Positions 52,397-60,301 are shown, numbered from the stretch's first letter. The stretch: DNA of 64,000 bases from Bacteroidales bacterium (GCA_017962445.1 JAGCVI010000027.1:79176-143175); one strand, 5' to 3'. The notes: generated from the letters alone by a model not told the origin. A program made the numbers and translations.

Positions 52397-53773
52397 TTAG
52401 CCAAGACGTTTGAACTGGCAGGTGAAGTGACGCATCAACTCAGCTTCCCAAGTGATTTCGAGACCGCGTTTGATGGTGTCGCGACGGTCGTAGACGTTCT
52501 TGAGGGCTGCGGCGATGACATCCATGTGGTTGTTGGTGTAGACGCGGCGCGGGATGCAGAGGCGGACGAAGTCGTTGCCACCAAAGCGGTTCTCGCGGGT
52601 GACGGGGTCACGGTCAGCGAGTACATAGCCAATCTCGCAAGCGCGGATACCGGCTTCGAGGTAGAGCTCACAGGTGAGTGTCTGTGCAGGGAATTCCTCT
52701 TTCGGAATGTTGGTCAACACCTTGTCGGCATCAACGAAAATGGCATGGCCACCGGCGGGACGCTGATAAGGAATGCCGTACTCGTCGAGCTTAGCAGCAA
52801 GATAGTGGACCTGCTTGATGCGTGTCTCGACCATCTCGAACTCAATGTTTTCTTTCAGACCAACAGCGAGGGCGTCCATATCACGGCCGTTCATACCGCC
52901 ATAGGTGAGGAAGCCTTCGAAGGGGATGCAGAAGAGCTTGGCACCTTCGTACCAGTCCTTCTTGTTGGTGGCGATGAAGCCGCCCATGTTGACGAGACCA
53001 TCCTTCTTGGCACTCATGGTCATGCTGTCTGCATAGCTGAACATTTCCTTGCAGATCTCGCGAAGGGTCTTGTTCTCATAACCTTTTTCGCGGGTCTTGA
53101 TAAAGTAAGCGTTCTCAATGAAGCGGGCGCTGTCGATGTTAACGGGCACACCATATTTGTGGCAGAGTTCGCAGGTCTCGCGGATGTTCTGCATGCTGAC
53201 GGGCTGACCGCCAACGGTGTTGTTAGTGACGGTGAGAACCATGAAGGGAACGTTACCCTTGTTCTCGACGAGCACCTTCTCAAGCTTCTCAAGGCTGACG
53301 TTGCCCTTGAAAGGAACCTCAAGCTGGGTGTCGTAAGCCTCGGGAACGGTAACGTCGATAGCAAAAGCCTTGCGGCTCTCGATGTGACCCTTGGTGGTGT
53401 CGAAGTGGGCGTTGCCAGGGATAATCATACCAGGCTTCACCAAGTAGCTGAACAGCACGTTCTCAGCTGCACGGCCCTGATGGGTAGGGATGACATACTC
53501 GAAACCAGTGATTTCAGTGATGGTGTCCTTCATGTGGTAGAACGAACGGGCACCGCCGTAGCTCTCGTCGCCCATCATCATAGCGCTCCACTGACGATCA
53601 CTCATGGCACCAGTACCGGAGTCAGTCAGCAGGTCGATGTATACGTAGTCGCTCTTCAACATGAAAATGTTGTTGTGGGCTTCGAGGAGCCACTTCTCGC
53701 GTTGTTCGCGGGTGGATTTCTTAATGGGTTCAACCATTTTGATTTTCCACGCTTCTGCAAATGGGAGTTCCAT
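52397..53773 (-). CDS. tnaA: Tryptophanase (TnaA)
   Basis: A 458-residue PLP enzyme that cleaves tryptophan to indole, pyruvate and ammonia. YIDLLTDSGTGAMSD (about 45-59) and TNNTVGGQPVSM, DSARFIENAYFIK and MSAKKDGLVNMGG (Schiff-base Lys) are conserved. Tyrosine phenol-lyase is close, but it has Arg in GVRSMERG, whereas this protein reads GIRACEIGY as in tryptophanases, and CELYLEAGIR and HAIFVDADK also favour tryptophanase. The gene has its own promoter and a leader of about 200 nt containing a small ORF and a terminator-like hairpin. No tnaB permease is adjacent. Confidence 0.92.
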   Translation of the reverse strand: MELPFAEAWKIKMVEPIKKSTREQREKWLLEAHNNIFMLKSDYVYIDLLTDSGTGAMSDRQWSAMMMGDESYGGARSFYHMKDTITEITGFEYVIPTHQGRAAENVLFSYLVKPGMIIPGNAHFDTTKGHIESRKAFAIDVTVPEAYDTQLEVPFKGNVSLEKLEKVLVENKGNVPFMVLTVTNNTVGGQPVSMQNIRETCELCHKYGVPVNIDSARFIENAYFIKTREKGYENKTLREICKEMFSYADSMTMSAKKDGLVNMGGFIATNKKDWYEGAKLFCIPFEGFLTYGGMNGRDMDALAVGLKENIEFEMVETRIKQVHYLAAKLDEYGIPYQRPAGGHAIFVDADKVLTNIPKEEFPAQTLTCELYLEAGIRACEIGYVLADRDPVTRENRFGGNDFVRLCIPRRVYTNNHMDVIAAALKNVYDRRDTIKRGLEITWEAELMRHFTCQFKRLG

Positions 53774-53820
53774 AATATTAAGATTTTTGATTATTAATTA
53801 TTAAATAATGATTTCCAAAC

Positions 53821-53859
53821 TAAAAACAAAAATGGCACACGGAAAAGCACCGCGTGTCA
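53821..53859 (-). terminator. Intrinsic terminator inside the tnaA leader
   Basis: On the minus strand, TGACACGCGG (53850-53859) pairs with CCGTGTGCCA (53833-53842) with one mismatch and one wobble, around a 7-nt loop. The tract TTTTTGTTTTT (53822-53832) follows at once. It lies between the tnaA promoter and the gene and has no T tract in the other direction, so it should act on the tnaA transcript. Confidence 0.7.
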
Positions 53860-53864
53860 TGTAT

Positions 53865-53886
53865 GAGACGCACTAAAAAACGTCTC
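53865..53886 (-). promoter_or_regulatory. Second hairpin of the tnaA leader
   Basis: GAGACG and CGTCTC pair (minus-strand 53881-53886 and 53865-53870) around a 10-nt loop. It begins at the stop codon of the 24-codon leader ORF, so a ribosome held there would cover it. It may serve as an antiterminator or pause element. Confidence 0.45.
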
Positions 53887-53960
53887 TAAAAAAGACAATA
53901 AACATCTCTTTTCTTGATATTTAAGAAAAGAGAACGGACGTTTATGTCGATACTTACCAT
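53886..53960 (-). CDS. Putative 24-residue leader peptide before tnaA
   Basis: A short ORF starting 18 nt after the tnaA -7 box, a distance seen for genuine genes here (18 and 19 nt at 24879 and 49087). It encodes MVSIDINVRSLF followed by LNIKKRDVYCLF, then TAG. A perfect 10-bp hairpin (53906-53915 with 53923-53932) lies within it. The length equals that of E. coli TnaC (24), and seven positions agree without gaps (M1, I6, V8, S10, N14, I15, V20), with Phe at the place of Trp12. TnaC's Asp16 and Pro24 are absent. Translation is not proven and its function as an attenuator peptide is inference. Confidence 0.42.
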   Translation of the reverse strand: MVSIDINVRSLFLNIKKRDVYCLF

Positions 53961-53978
53961 AGTCAAAGTTTGGAGATG

Positions 53979-54009
53979 CAAAATTACGAAATATTTATTT
54001 AATGACAAA
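53979..54009 (-). promoter_or_regulatory. Promoter of tnaA
   Basis: On the minus strand TTTG (54006-54009) and TAATTTTG (53979-53986) are 19 nt apart, the spacing found for other genes here. Transcription would start near 53972-53975, leaving a leader of about 200 nt. No second promoter is visible between the leader terminator and the gene. Confidence 0.8.
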
Positions 54010-54040
54010 ATTTTTAACAAAAGTGTTGTTTTTCAAACGA

Positions 54041-54070
54041 TAAAAGCCTGTGACTTTCATCACAGGCTTT
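54041..54070 (-). terminator. Terminator of tRNA-His
   Basis: An 11-bp stem (AAAGCCTGTGA, 54043-54053, with 54060-54070) around a 6-nt loop; on the minus strand it follows the tRNA directly and ends in TTTTA. Confidence 0.78.
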
Positions 54071-54072
54071 CG

Positions 54073-54147
54073 GGTGGGAGGTGGGGCTCGAACCCACGAC
54101 CTCCAGATCCACAATCTGGCGCTCTAACCAGCTGAACTACGCCCACC
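54073..54147 (-). tRNA. tRNA-His (GTG)
   Basis: The minus strand folds as a complete cloverleaf: acceptor GTGGGCG, anticodon loop TTGTGGA with anticodon GTG, and T arm GTGGG with TTCGAGC loop and CCCAC. A genomically encoded G at position -1 (54147) and C73 fit the identity rules for tRNA-His. One acceptor pair is C-U. CCA is not encoded. Confidence 0.93.
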
Positions 54148-54306
54148 ATTTTATCTCCGAAAAGATTTGCAAAAGTACTACTTTTTATCAAATTGACAAA
54201 ATTTATTTTTAATTTTTCCTATAATGCATTGATATTTATCTCTTTGCCCAGACTATTCCTTCAGGTTTGGATTGACAGATGAAAAGACTTACAAACATGT
54301 AAAAAT

Positions 54307-54337
54307 AAAAAAAGAGATGTTGTCCATCTCTTTTTTT
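54307..54337 (-). terminator. Terminator of tRNA-Arg
   Basis: A 13-bp stem of A/T plus GAGATG (54307-54319 with 54325-54337) around a 5-nt loop, directly after the tRNA on the minus strand and ending in seven T. Confidence 0.8.
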
Positions 54338-54338
54338 G

Positions 54339-54410
54339 TACCCCCTGGGGGAATCGAACCCTCATTTAAAGTTTAGGAAACTTCCGTTCTATCCGTTGAA
54401 CTAAGGAGGC
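54339..54410 (-). tRNA. tRNA-Arg (CCT)
   Basis: A 72-nt cloverleaf on the minus strand, with acceptor GCCTCCT, anticodon loop TTCCTAA (anticodon CCT, reading AGG) and T loop TTCGATT. The discriminator is A. The first acceptor pair is G-U. CCA is not encoded. Confidence 0.92.
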
Positions 54411-54457
54411 AGTTTTGGCTCATAACGACAATCACACGTCGTTATTGTCTTTTCATG

Positions 54458-54637
54458 TTATAATTCAGGTATGTTTTTTATCGCTTCGCATGCAGGGATG
54501 CGCTGAATCGTGTCGTCGGCGTTGCAAACAACAATATCCTGTCCGTGCAGAGCCTTCTCTTCAAGCATCCGTCTCTCGGCAAGTGCAAGGCCATATTGCA
54601 GTTTCTCTGTTAACAATTGTGCATCTTTATCTGACAT
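54458..54637 (-). CDS. 59-residue partner of the zeta-like ATPase
   Basis: A 59-residue protein overlapping the end of the zeta-like gene by 11 nt, so translation is coupled. It reads MSDKDAQLLTEKLQYGLALA, then ERRMLEEKALHGQDIVVCNA, DDTIQRIPACEAIKNIPEL. The N-terminal part is a charged helix and the C-terminal part a short beta-type stretch. It may be an antitoxin-like partner, as it is a small charged protein joined to a zeta-type ATPase. I know of no characterised family. Confidence 0.68.
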   Translation of the reverse strand: MSDKDAQLLTEKLQYGLALAERRMLEEKALHGQDIVVCNADDTIQRIPACEAIKNIPEL

Positions 54638-55202
54638 AACTTCTTATTTTATTGTACAATTCCTCATCATATACAGTCGTCTGCAGTTCTTTGCCGCCAC
54701 GTGCCACGAATATGCGAGGAGAGACACTGTTGTCATACAGCATCCAAAAGTCAATTTCAGGAACAAAAATATTGAACAGGTTCGAAATCCCGGATATATA
54801 ACGTCGGCGTGCAGTTGTGACAGGAATGTCATGTCCGCCCGACTTGACACGCTCAGCTATGCGCTGCAACGCCAGTTCAGGAGTACGCAACCAGAAAAAG
54901 ACCAATGTCACGACATATCCCACAGCCTGTGCTTGTCGAACGAGGTTGACATACGACCTCGTTGCAAGCGTAGTCTCTATGGCGAACGATTCGCCACGGC
55001 CAAGCAGCTCCCGTATACGTTTTAACATCAGTTTTCCCGCCTCGATTGCAGTACTGTTTGGATTGAACGGTGACAGGCCACGAGCTATCTCGTCAGCATT
55101 TACGAATTCCTTACATTCAAGAATCTCAGGCAAAATAGTGTATGAGGCCGTGGTTTTACCAGCCCCATTGCACCCTCCAATAATATAGAGATTCTTATTC
55201 AC
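54627..55202 (-). CDS. Zeta-toxin-like ATPase
   Basis: A 191-residue protein of the zeta-toxin/predicted-ATPase group (COG4185 type). The Walker A motif is IIGGCNGAGKTTASY (about 7-21); FVNADEIARGLSPFNPNSTAIEAGKLMLKRI follows the family pattern, as does SFAIETTLATRSYVNLVRQAQAVGYVVTLVFFWL, and ARRRYISGISNLF supplies Arg residues expected in the active site. Zeta toxins phosphorylate UDP-sugars; the substrate here is unknown. It precedes and overlaps the 59-residue gene, which may be its partner. infB lies immediately upstream. Confidence 0.82.
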   Translation of the reverse strand: MNKNLYIIGGCNGAGKTTASYTILPEILECKEFVNADEIARGLSPFNPNSTAIEAGKLMLKRIRELLGRGESFAIETTLATRSYVNLVRQAQAVGYVVTLVFFWLRTPELALQRIAERVKSGGHDIPVTTARRRYISGISNLFNIFVPEIDFWMLYDNSVSPRIFVARGGKELQTTVYDEELYNKIRSYVR

Positions 55203-55211
55203 CGCCGTTCC

Positions 55212-58145
55212 TTACAGTTTACGTTTTATCTCAATCACCTCATAGGCCTCGACAATGTCGCCGACCTTGATATCGTTGAAGTTCTCGATATTCAAGCCGC
55301 AATCCTGCCCGCTGACGACCTCCTTGACATCGTCTTTGAAACGCTTAAGCGATGCCAGCTTGCCAGTGTAGACCACGATACCGTCACGGATTATACGTAT
55401 ATTGCTGGTACGGCTGATTTTGCCATCCAGACAAATACATCCTGCAATGGTGCCGACCTTGGAGATCTTGAAAGTCTCGCGGATTTCGAGATTGGCAACG
55501 ATCTTCTCCTGTTTCTCCGGTGAAAGCATACCTTCAATAGCATCCTTCAACTCGTTGATTGCATCGTAAATAATGCTGTACAGACGGATATCTATCTTCT
55601 CCGTTTCTGCCATCTTGCGTGCACCAACGGAAGGACGGACCTGGAAACCAATGATGATAGCATCGCTCGATTCGGCAAGCAGAACGTCGTTCTCGGTAAT
55701 CTGACCCACGGCCTTGTGGATGACATTGACCTGCACCTCGTCGGTGGAGAGCTTAAGCAGCGAGTCGCTGAGAGCCTCGACGGAACCGTCCACGTCGGCC
55801 TTGACGATAATGTTGAGTTCCTTGAAATTGCCCAGAGCAATTCGGCGACCGATTTCGTCGAGAGTCATATGCTTCTGTGTACGCAGACCGAGCTCACGCT
55901 GCAGTTGTGTACGACGGTTGGCGATATCTTTAGCCTCTTTCTCATTTTCAGTAACATTGAAAGTATCGCCTGCCTGGCATGCACCGGCAAGTCCGAGCAG
56001 CAGAACCGGCTGCGAAGGACCTGCAGACATAACCTCTTGGTTGCGCTCGTTGTACATGGCACGTACACGGCCACTGATTGCACCGGCAACGACAGGGTCG
56101 CCCTTGCGGATGGTGCCGTCCTCGACAAGGATTTTGGCAACATAGCCCCTACCCTTGTCAAGCGAACTCTCAATGACAGTACCCTTGGCGCGCTTGTTAG
56201 GATTGCCTTTCAGCTCCATGATGTCGGCCTGGAGAATGACCTTCTCAAGCAAATCCTCTACGCCAATACCTTTCTTGGCACTGATATCCTGGCTCTGGTA
56301 CTTACCGCCCCATTCCTCGACCAGCAGGTTCATGTTGGCCAGCTCTGTCTTGATGCGGTCCGGATCAGCACCAGGCTTGTCTATCTTATTTATAGCAAAG
56401 ACTATAGGAACGCCTGCAGCCTGTGCATGGTTGATAGCCTCGACAGTCTGGGGCATAATTTTGTCGTCAGCAGCAATAACGATGATGGCAATGTCAGTCA
56501 TCTTGGCACCGCGGGCACGCATAGCCGTGAAAGCCTCGTGACCAGGGGTATCGAGGAACGTAATCTTGCGTCCGTCGGCAGTGGTGACTTCATAAGCACC
56601 GATATGCTGTGTGATACCACCGGCCTCGCCTGCAATGACATTAGTTTTGCGGATGTAGTCGAGCAACGATGTCTTACCGTGGTCGACATGACCCATAACG
56701 GTGACAATAGGATTGCGGATAATGAGGTCGTCGGGGTTGTCCTCTTCCTCAATCTTGTGCAGAGCCTCGACCACTTCTGTGCTTGCGAAATTGATTTCAT
56801 AGCCGAATTCATCAGCAATAAGCCTGATGGTCTCGGCATCGAGGCGCTGGTTGATATTCACAAAGATACCCACCTGCATGCACGTGGCGATAATCTGGGT
56901 CACAGGCACGTTCATCATCGTGGCCAGCTCGTTAGCGGTGACAAACTCAGTCACCTGCAACGTCTTCTGGTTCTCCATCTCGCGCATCTGCTCCTCCTCG
57001 ATTTGCTGGTGTACCTTCTGGCGTTTCTCGCGGTTGTGCTTCGAGGTCTTGGATTTGCCCATGGGGCTCAAGCGAGCCAGAGTCTCCCTAATCTGCTTCT
57101 CGATTTCGGCATCGTCGACTTCCGGTTTCTTCTTCTCTGCAGCCTTGGCTTTGCGTTTTTCCTTCTCGCTCTTCTTGTCCTTGGCCGACTTGCCACGGTT
57201 GTCGCCAGACTTGGCTTCACTAGCTTTGTTGGCTGCAGCCACAACGTCTTCGACCTTCACGCCCTCCTTCTTGATACGTTTGCGTTTCTTGCGTTTCTCT
57301 TCCTCACGGCCTTTCGGCTTGGGTTTATCGAACTGTGCAAGGTCGATTTTCGACACGACCTTGGGGCCTTCAAGTTTCTGATACTGAGTTTCGATAAATT
57401 CAATTTCCTTCTCCGGAGCCTTTTCTGCGACAGGAGCCTCTTCTACGATTACAGGTTCCACCGGAGTCTCTTCCACTTCAGGAGCAGCCTTCGTCTTTTC
57501 TGACTTGGTTGCCTTGGCCTTAGTCTCTTTCTTCTTCTTGCCTTGACGTTCCTCTTTTTCAGCTTTGGTTTGCTTGGTGGGACGCAAGCGAGGATTGATG
57601 GCCGACAGGTCTATCTTGTCAACGATGCGCACTTCGGCGTCGAAAGCGTTCTTGCCTTCCTTGACTCCAGCCACGGAACTGCGGATAACCTTGGTCTCGA
57701 ACTTCGGAGTCTCAACATTTTCAGTCTGTGCTTCCGTTTCATCACTCTCTTTAGGCTCATCTTGCTTAACAGGTTCAGCCTGCTTCTGTGCAGATTCCGA
57801 AGTCTTTCCAGACTTAACGATATCCTTCGCCTTAGGAGTGTTGAAATTCTTGATTATCACCTCGTCGCTAAAATCCTTGGCTTCGTCGGCGTTGGTGTTG
57901 TTCGAGGCCTCGATGACCACGCTATTGCCAGTGCTAATTTCGATGCGGTCGGCATTCTCCTTAACCACACGTTCAGCCTGGAAGGCGGTTTCAAGCAAAG
58001 CATACTGCTCAGGGGTGAGACGGGCATTCGGGTTGGCGTCAACCTGATGGCCTTTCTTGGCAAGGTATTCCACCAGTGTGGGAATGCCGACGTTTAACTC
58101 CTTGGCGGCTTTGTTGAGTCTTATATTTTTCGGTTCTTCTGACAT
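55212..58145 (-). CDS. infB: Translation initiation factor IF-2
   Basis: A 977-residue GTPase that brings initiator tRNA to the 30S subunit. The N-terminus has the IF2_N fold (IRLNKAAKELNVGIPTLVEYLAKKGHQ), then a long charged, Lys/Glu-rich linker (about 90-390) typical of Bacteroidetes. The G domain starts near 480: VMGHVDHGKTSLLDYIRKT, DTPGHEAF and NKIDKPGAD. Domains II to IV close with GKISRTSNIRIIRDGIVVYTGKLASLKRFKDDVKEV. It is the third gene of rimP-nusA-infB. Confidence 0.96.
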   Translation of the reverse strand: MSEEPKNIRLNKAAKELNVGIPTLVEYLAKKGHQVDANPNARLTPEQYALLETAFQAERVVKENADRIEISTGNSVVIEASNNTNADEAKDFSDEVIIKNFNTPKAKDIVKSGKTSESAQKQAEPVKQDEPKESDETEAQTENVETPKFETKVIRSSVAGVKEGKNAFDAEVRIVDKIDLSAINPRLRPTKQTKAEKEERQGKKKKETKAKATKSEKTKAAPEVEETPVEPVIVEEAPVAEKAPEKEIEFIETQYQKLEGPKVVSKIDLAQFDKPKPKGREEEKRKKRKRIKKEGVKVEDVVAAANKASEAKSGDNRGKSAKDKKSEKEKRKAKAAEKKKPEVDDAEIEKQIRETLARLSPMGKSKTSKHNREKRQKVHQQIEEEQMREMENQKTLQVTEFVTANELATMMNVPVTQIIATCMQVGIFVNINQRLDAETIRLIADEFGYEINFASTEVVEALHKIEEEDNPDDLIIRNPIVTVMGHVDHGKTSLLDYIRKTNVIAGEAGGITQHIGAYEVTTADGRKITFLDTPGHEAFTAMRARGAKMTDIAIIVIAADDKIMPQTVEAINHAQAAGVPIVFAINKIDKPGADPDRIKTELANMNLLVEEWGGKYQSQDISAKKGIGVEDLLEKVILQADIMELKGNPNKRAKGTVIESSLDKGRGYVAKILVEDGTIRKGDPVVAGAISGRVRAMYNERNQEVMSAGPSQPVLLLGLAGACQAGDTFNVTENEKEAKDIANRRTQLQRELGLRTQKHMTLDEIGRRIALGNFKELNIIVKADVDGSVEALSDSLLKLSTDEVQVNVIHKAVGQITENDVLLAESSDAIIIGFQVRPSVGARKMAETEKIDIRLYSIIYDAINELKDAIEGMLSPEKQEKIVANLEIRETFKISKVGTIAGCICLDGKISRTSNIRIIRDGIVVYTGKLASLKRFKDDVKEVVSGQDCGLNIENFNDIKVGDIVEAYEVIEIKRKL

Positions 58146-58246
58146 TTACACTCCTCTTTTTTCGAAATGAGAATTTGAAATTGAATTTTACAATCGCGTT
58201 GGCTTATGAGGGTGCCGTGTGTTTTACGCGGCTATGTAGTATAGTT

Positions 58247-59488
58247 CTATTCCTCGTCGAACTCAGCCTTGAGGACCTCGATGACGTGGTCGATGGTCTC
58301 TTCCTCAAGGTCAGTACGGTTGAGAAGTTCATCTTTGGGAAGTGCCAGCACGCTCTTGGCAGTGTCGCAGCCAATATTGATGAGCACATCGATGATCCAC
58401 TGGTCGATTTCGTCGGAGAATTCCTTCAGGTCGACATCGTCAAGATCCTCGTCGGTATTACGATATACCTCTATTTCGTATCCGCACAGCTTGCTTGCAA
58501 GCTTGATGTTGTGTCCTCCCTTGCCGATGGCCAGCGACACCTGGTCGGGTTCCATGAACACCTCGGCGCACTTAGTCTCATCATTGATAACAATTTTGCT
58601 TATCTCAGCGGGACTGAGCGAACGGCGAATCATGACATCGGGACGTGACGAATAATTGATAACGTCGATGTTCTCGTTCTTGAGTTCGCGCACTATGCCA
58701 TGGATGCGGTTGCCCTTCATACCGACACACGAGCCGACGGGGTCGATACGGTCGTCGTATGATTCGACAGCCACCTTGGCACGCTCACCGGGAACACGGA
58801 CAATGTTGCGGATGGTGATGAGACCGTCGTAGATTTCAGGCACCTCGGCTTCGAGCAGACGCTCGAGGAATATGGGCGACGTACGCGACAGGATGATGAC
58901 CGGGTTGTTGTTTTTAAGTTCGACCTTGAGGACGATGGCACGCACTGTGTCGCCTTTGCGGAAGCGGTCGGCAGGAATCTGCTCGCTCTTGGGCAGGACA
59001 AGCTCTATCTTTTCCTCGTCGAGTACAAGAATCTCCTTGTTCCAAGGCTGGTACACTTCGCCGATGACGATTTCACCGACTCTGTCCTTGTATTTCTGGA
59101 AAATAAGCGATTTCTCATAATCCTGGATTTTGCTGACAAGGTTCTGGTGTATTGCCAGAATCTCGCGGCGGCCAAACTCGCTAAGGAGGATAGGCTCGGA
59201 AAGATCCTCGCCGACCTCGAAATCCGATTCAATCTTGATTGCATCGGAGTATTCAATCTCACGCTTGTCGTCGGTGAGCTGGCCATCCTCAACGATGAGG
59301 CGGTTGCGGTAAATTTCCAAATCGCCCTTGTCGATGTTGATAATGATGTCGAAGTTGTCGTCCGAACCATAGCGTTTTGCCAAAGCAGTGCGGAACACCT
59401 CTTCAAGGATATGCATCAACGTTTCACGGTCGATATTCTTGAAATCTTTAAATTCCGAAAAGGAATCGATAAGGTCTGTCGTCTTCAT
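58247..59488 (-). CDS. nusA: Transcription termination/antitermination factor NusA
   Basis: A 413-residue RNA-polymerase-binding factor. NusA N-terminal domain (about 1-125), S1 domain (about 130-200, VGEIVIGEVYQPWNKEILVLDEEKIELVLPKSEQ), and KH1/KH2 (about 225-370, VGSCVGMKGNRIHGIVRELKNENIDVI and VSLAIGKGGHNIKLASKLCGYEIEVY) are present. It lacks the C-terminal acidic repeats of E. coli NusA, as is usual outside Proteobacteria. It lies between rimP (27-nt gap) and infB (101-nt gap). Confidence 0.95.
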   Translation of the reverse strand: MKTTDLIDSFSEFKDFKNIDRETLMHILEEVFRTALAKRYGSDDNFDIIINIDKGDLEIYRNRLIVEDGQLTDDKREIEYSDAIKIESDFEVGEDLSEPILLSEFGRREILAIHQNLVSKIQDYEKSLIFQKYKDRVGEIVIGEVYQPWNKEILVLDEEKIELVLPKSEQIPADRFRKGDTVRAIVLKVELKNNNPVIILSRTSPIFLERLLEAEVPEIYDGLITIRNIVRVPGERAKVAVESYDDRIDPVGSCVGMKGNRIHGIVRELKNENIDVINYSSRPDVMIRRSLSPAEISKIVINDETKCAEVFMEPDQVSLAIGKGGHNIKLASKLCGYEIEVYRNTDEDLDDVDLKEFSDEIDQWIIDVLINIGCDTAKSVLALPKDELLNRTDLEEETIDHVIEVLKAEFDEE

Positions 59489-59515
59489 TTGTAACGAATC
59501 TTGATTTCTTGATAT

Positions 59516-59956
59516 TTAAAACTTTACAATTATTTTCGCTGTTTTGATGTCGCCGTATGCGAAGTGCATGGGCTCAGCAGGGGCGTTTTTGCGGCCAGCC
59601 TGCTTGATTGTTATCTGCTCGTCGTCCGCCTCCACAAGCCTGCCTTCCACATGCTCGCCGTCGAAGGTCGTCACAGACAGCTCCTGTCCGACATTCTTCT
59701 TGTATTGACGTTTCAGTTTCAGCGGCGAGTCGAGACCGGCCGATGCGACATTGAGTTCAAAATCCTCAGCGTCGCGGTCCAGGCTGTTCTCGATGGCACG
59801 ACTCAGCTCAACGCAATCGTCGATAATAATGCCGTTGTCACCGTCTATCGCCACATTGATGCGGTTGTCGGTCGAAATCTTCAAATCGACCAAAAACTTG
59901 TCAGTACCCGACAGAGCGTCGTCTATCACACTCAGGACGTGTAGTTTGTCAATCAT
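59516..59956 (-). CDS. rimP: Ribosome maturation factor RimP
   Basis: A 146-residue factor needed for 30S assembly. The start at 59956 gives MIDKLHVLSVIDDALSGTDKFLVDL; the open frame further upstream lies in the promoter region. The N-terminal domain contains IAIDGDNGIIIDDCVELSRAIENSLD and SSAGLDSPLK-like NVASAGLDSPLKLKRQYKKNVGQEL, typical of RimP; the C-terminal domain is Sm-like. It heads the rimP-nusA-infB operon. Confidence 0.9.
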   Translation of the reverse strand: MIDKLHVLSVIDDALSGTDKFLVDLKISTDNRINVAIDGDNGIIIDDCVELSRAIENSLDRDAEDFELNVASAGLDSPLKLKRQYKKNVGQELSVTTFDGEHVEGRLVEADDEQITIKQAGRKNAPAEPMHFAYGDIKTAKIIVKF

Positions 59957-60002
59957 TTTAGTTTTTCGTTTTTGTTGTTCTACAAAACGGTATCGCAATA
60001 AA

Positions 60003-60023
60003 AGAGGGGACTGACGTCCCCTT
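60003..60023 (-). promoter_or_regulatory. Leader hairpin of rimP-nusA-infB
   Basis: GGGGAC and GTCCCC (60006-60011 with 60016-60021) form a 6-bp stem, extendable by an A-T pair, around a 4-nt loop within the predicted 5-prime leader of rimP. On the minus strand it is followed by CTTTTATT, a weak T run. It could slow or end transcription in the leader. Confidence 0.5.
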
Positions 60024-60039
60024 CCCACGAATTCCGCTG

Positions 60040-60047
60040 CAAAGATA
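60040..60047 (-). promoter_or_regulatory. -7 box of rimP-nusA-infB
   Basis: Minus-strand TATCTTTG fits TAnnTTTG, 83 nt before the rimP start. The -33 box is not clear. The rest of 60048-60301, up to thyA, is AT-rich and shows nothing further. Confidence 0.5.
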
Positions 60048-60301
60048 CAAAGAATATTTTGATTATAAGCAACTTTTATTACAATAACTTTTATTATTAA
60101 AACACATCTCATTGAATCTCAGTAATGTATTTTTCCATTTCATTATTCAGCAAAACGCAGAAAAAACTTTTTTTTGGACATCCTGTATCGATTATTTCCG
60201 CTTTTTTGAGCTTAGTCACAGACATTTTTTTTTAGTAACAAAATATTTTTATACAATACGCGTTTCAAAGACAAAAAATACATTTCGACAAGAAAGAGAA
60301 G

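Noticed and set aside
52397-53773. Tyrosine phenol-lyase instead of tryptophanase
   Set aside because: The Arg of TPL in GVRSMERG is Ile-containing GIRACEIGY here, as in tryptophanases, and other segments also favour tryptophanase.
52388-53797. Long plus-strand ORF of 469 codons opposite tnaA
   Set aside because: It is the antisense shadow of a well-defined enzyme gene. Its product has no domain, and the minus-strand protein matches tryptophanase throughout.
53842-53901. Two further short ORFs in the tnaA leader (ATG at 53901, 10 codons, and at 53860, 19 codons)
   Set aside because: They lie further from the promoter; the second spans the terminator hairpin. Neither has evidence beyond an open frame.
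55716-57503. 595-codon plus-strand ORF opposite infB
   Set aside because: Antisense shadow of IF-2; low-complexity and hydrophobic runs mirror the charged IF-2 linker.
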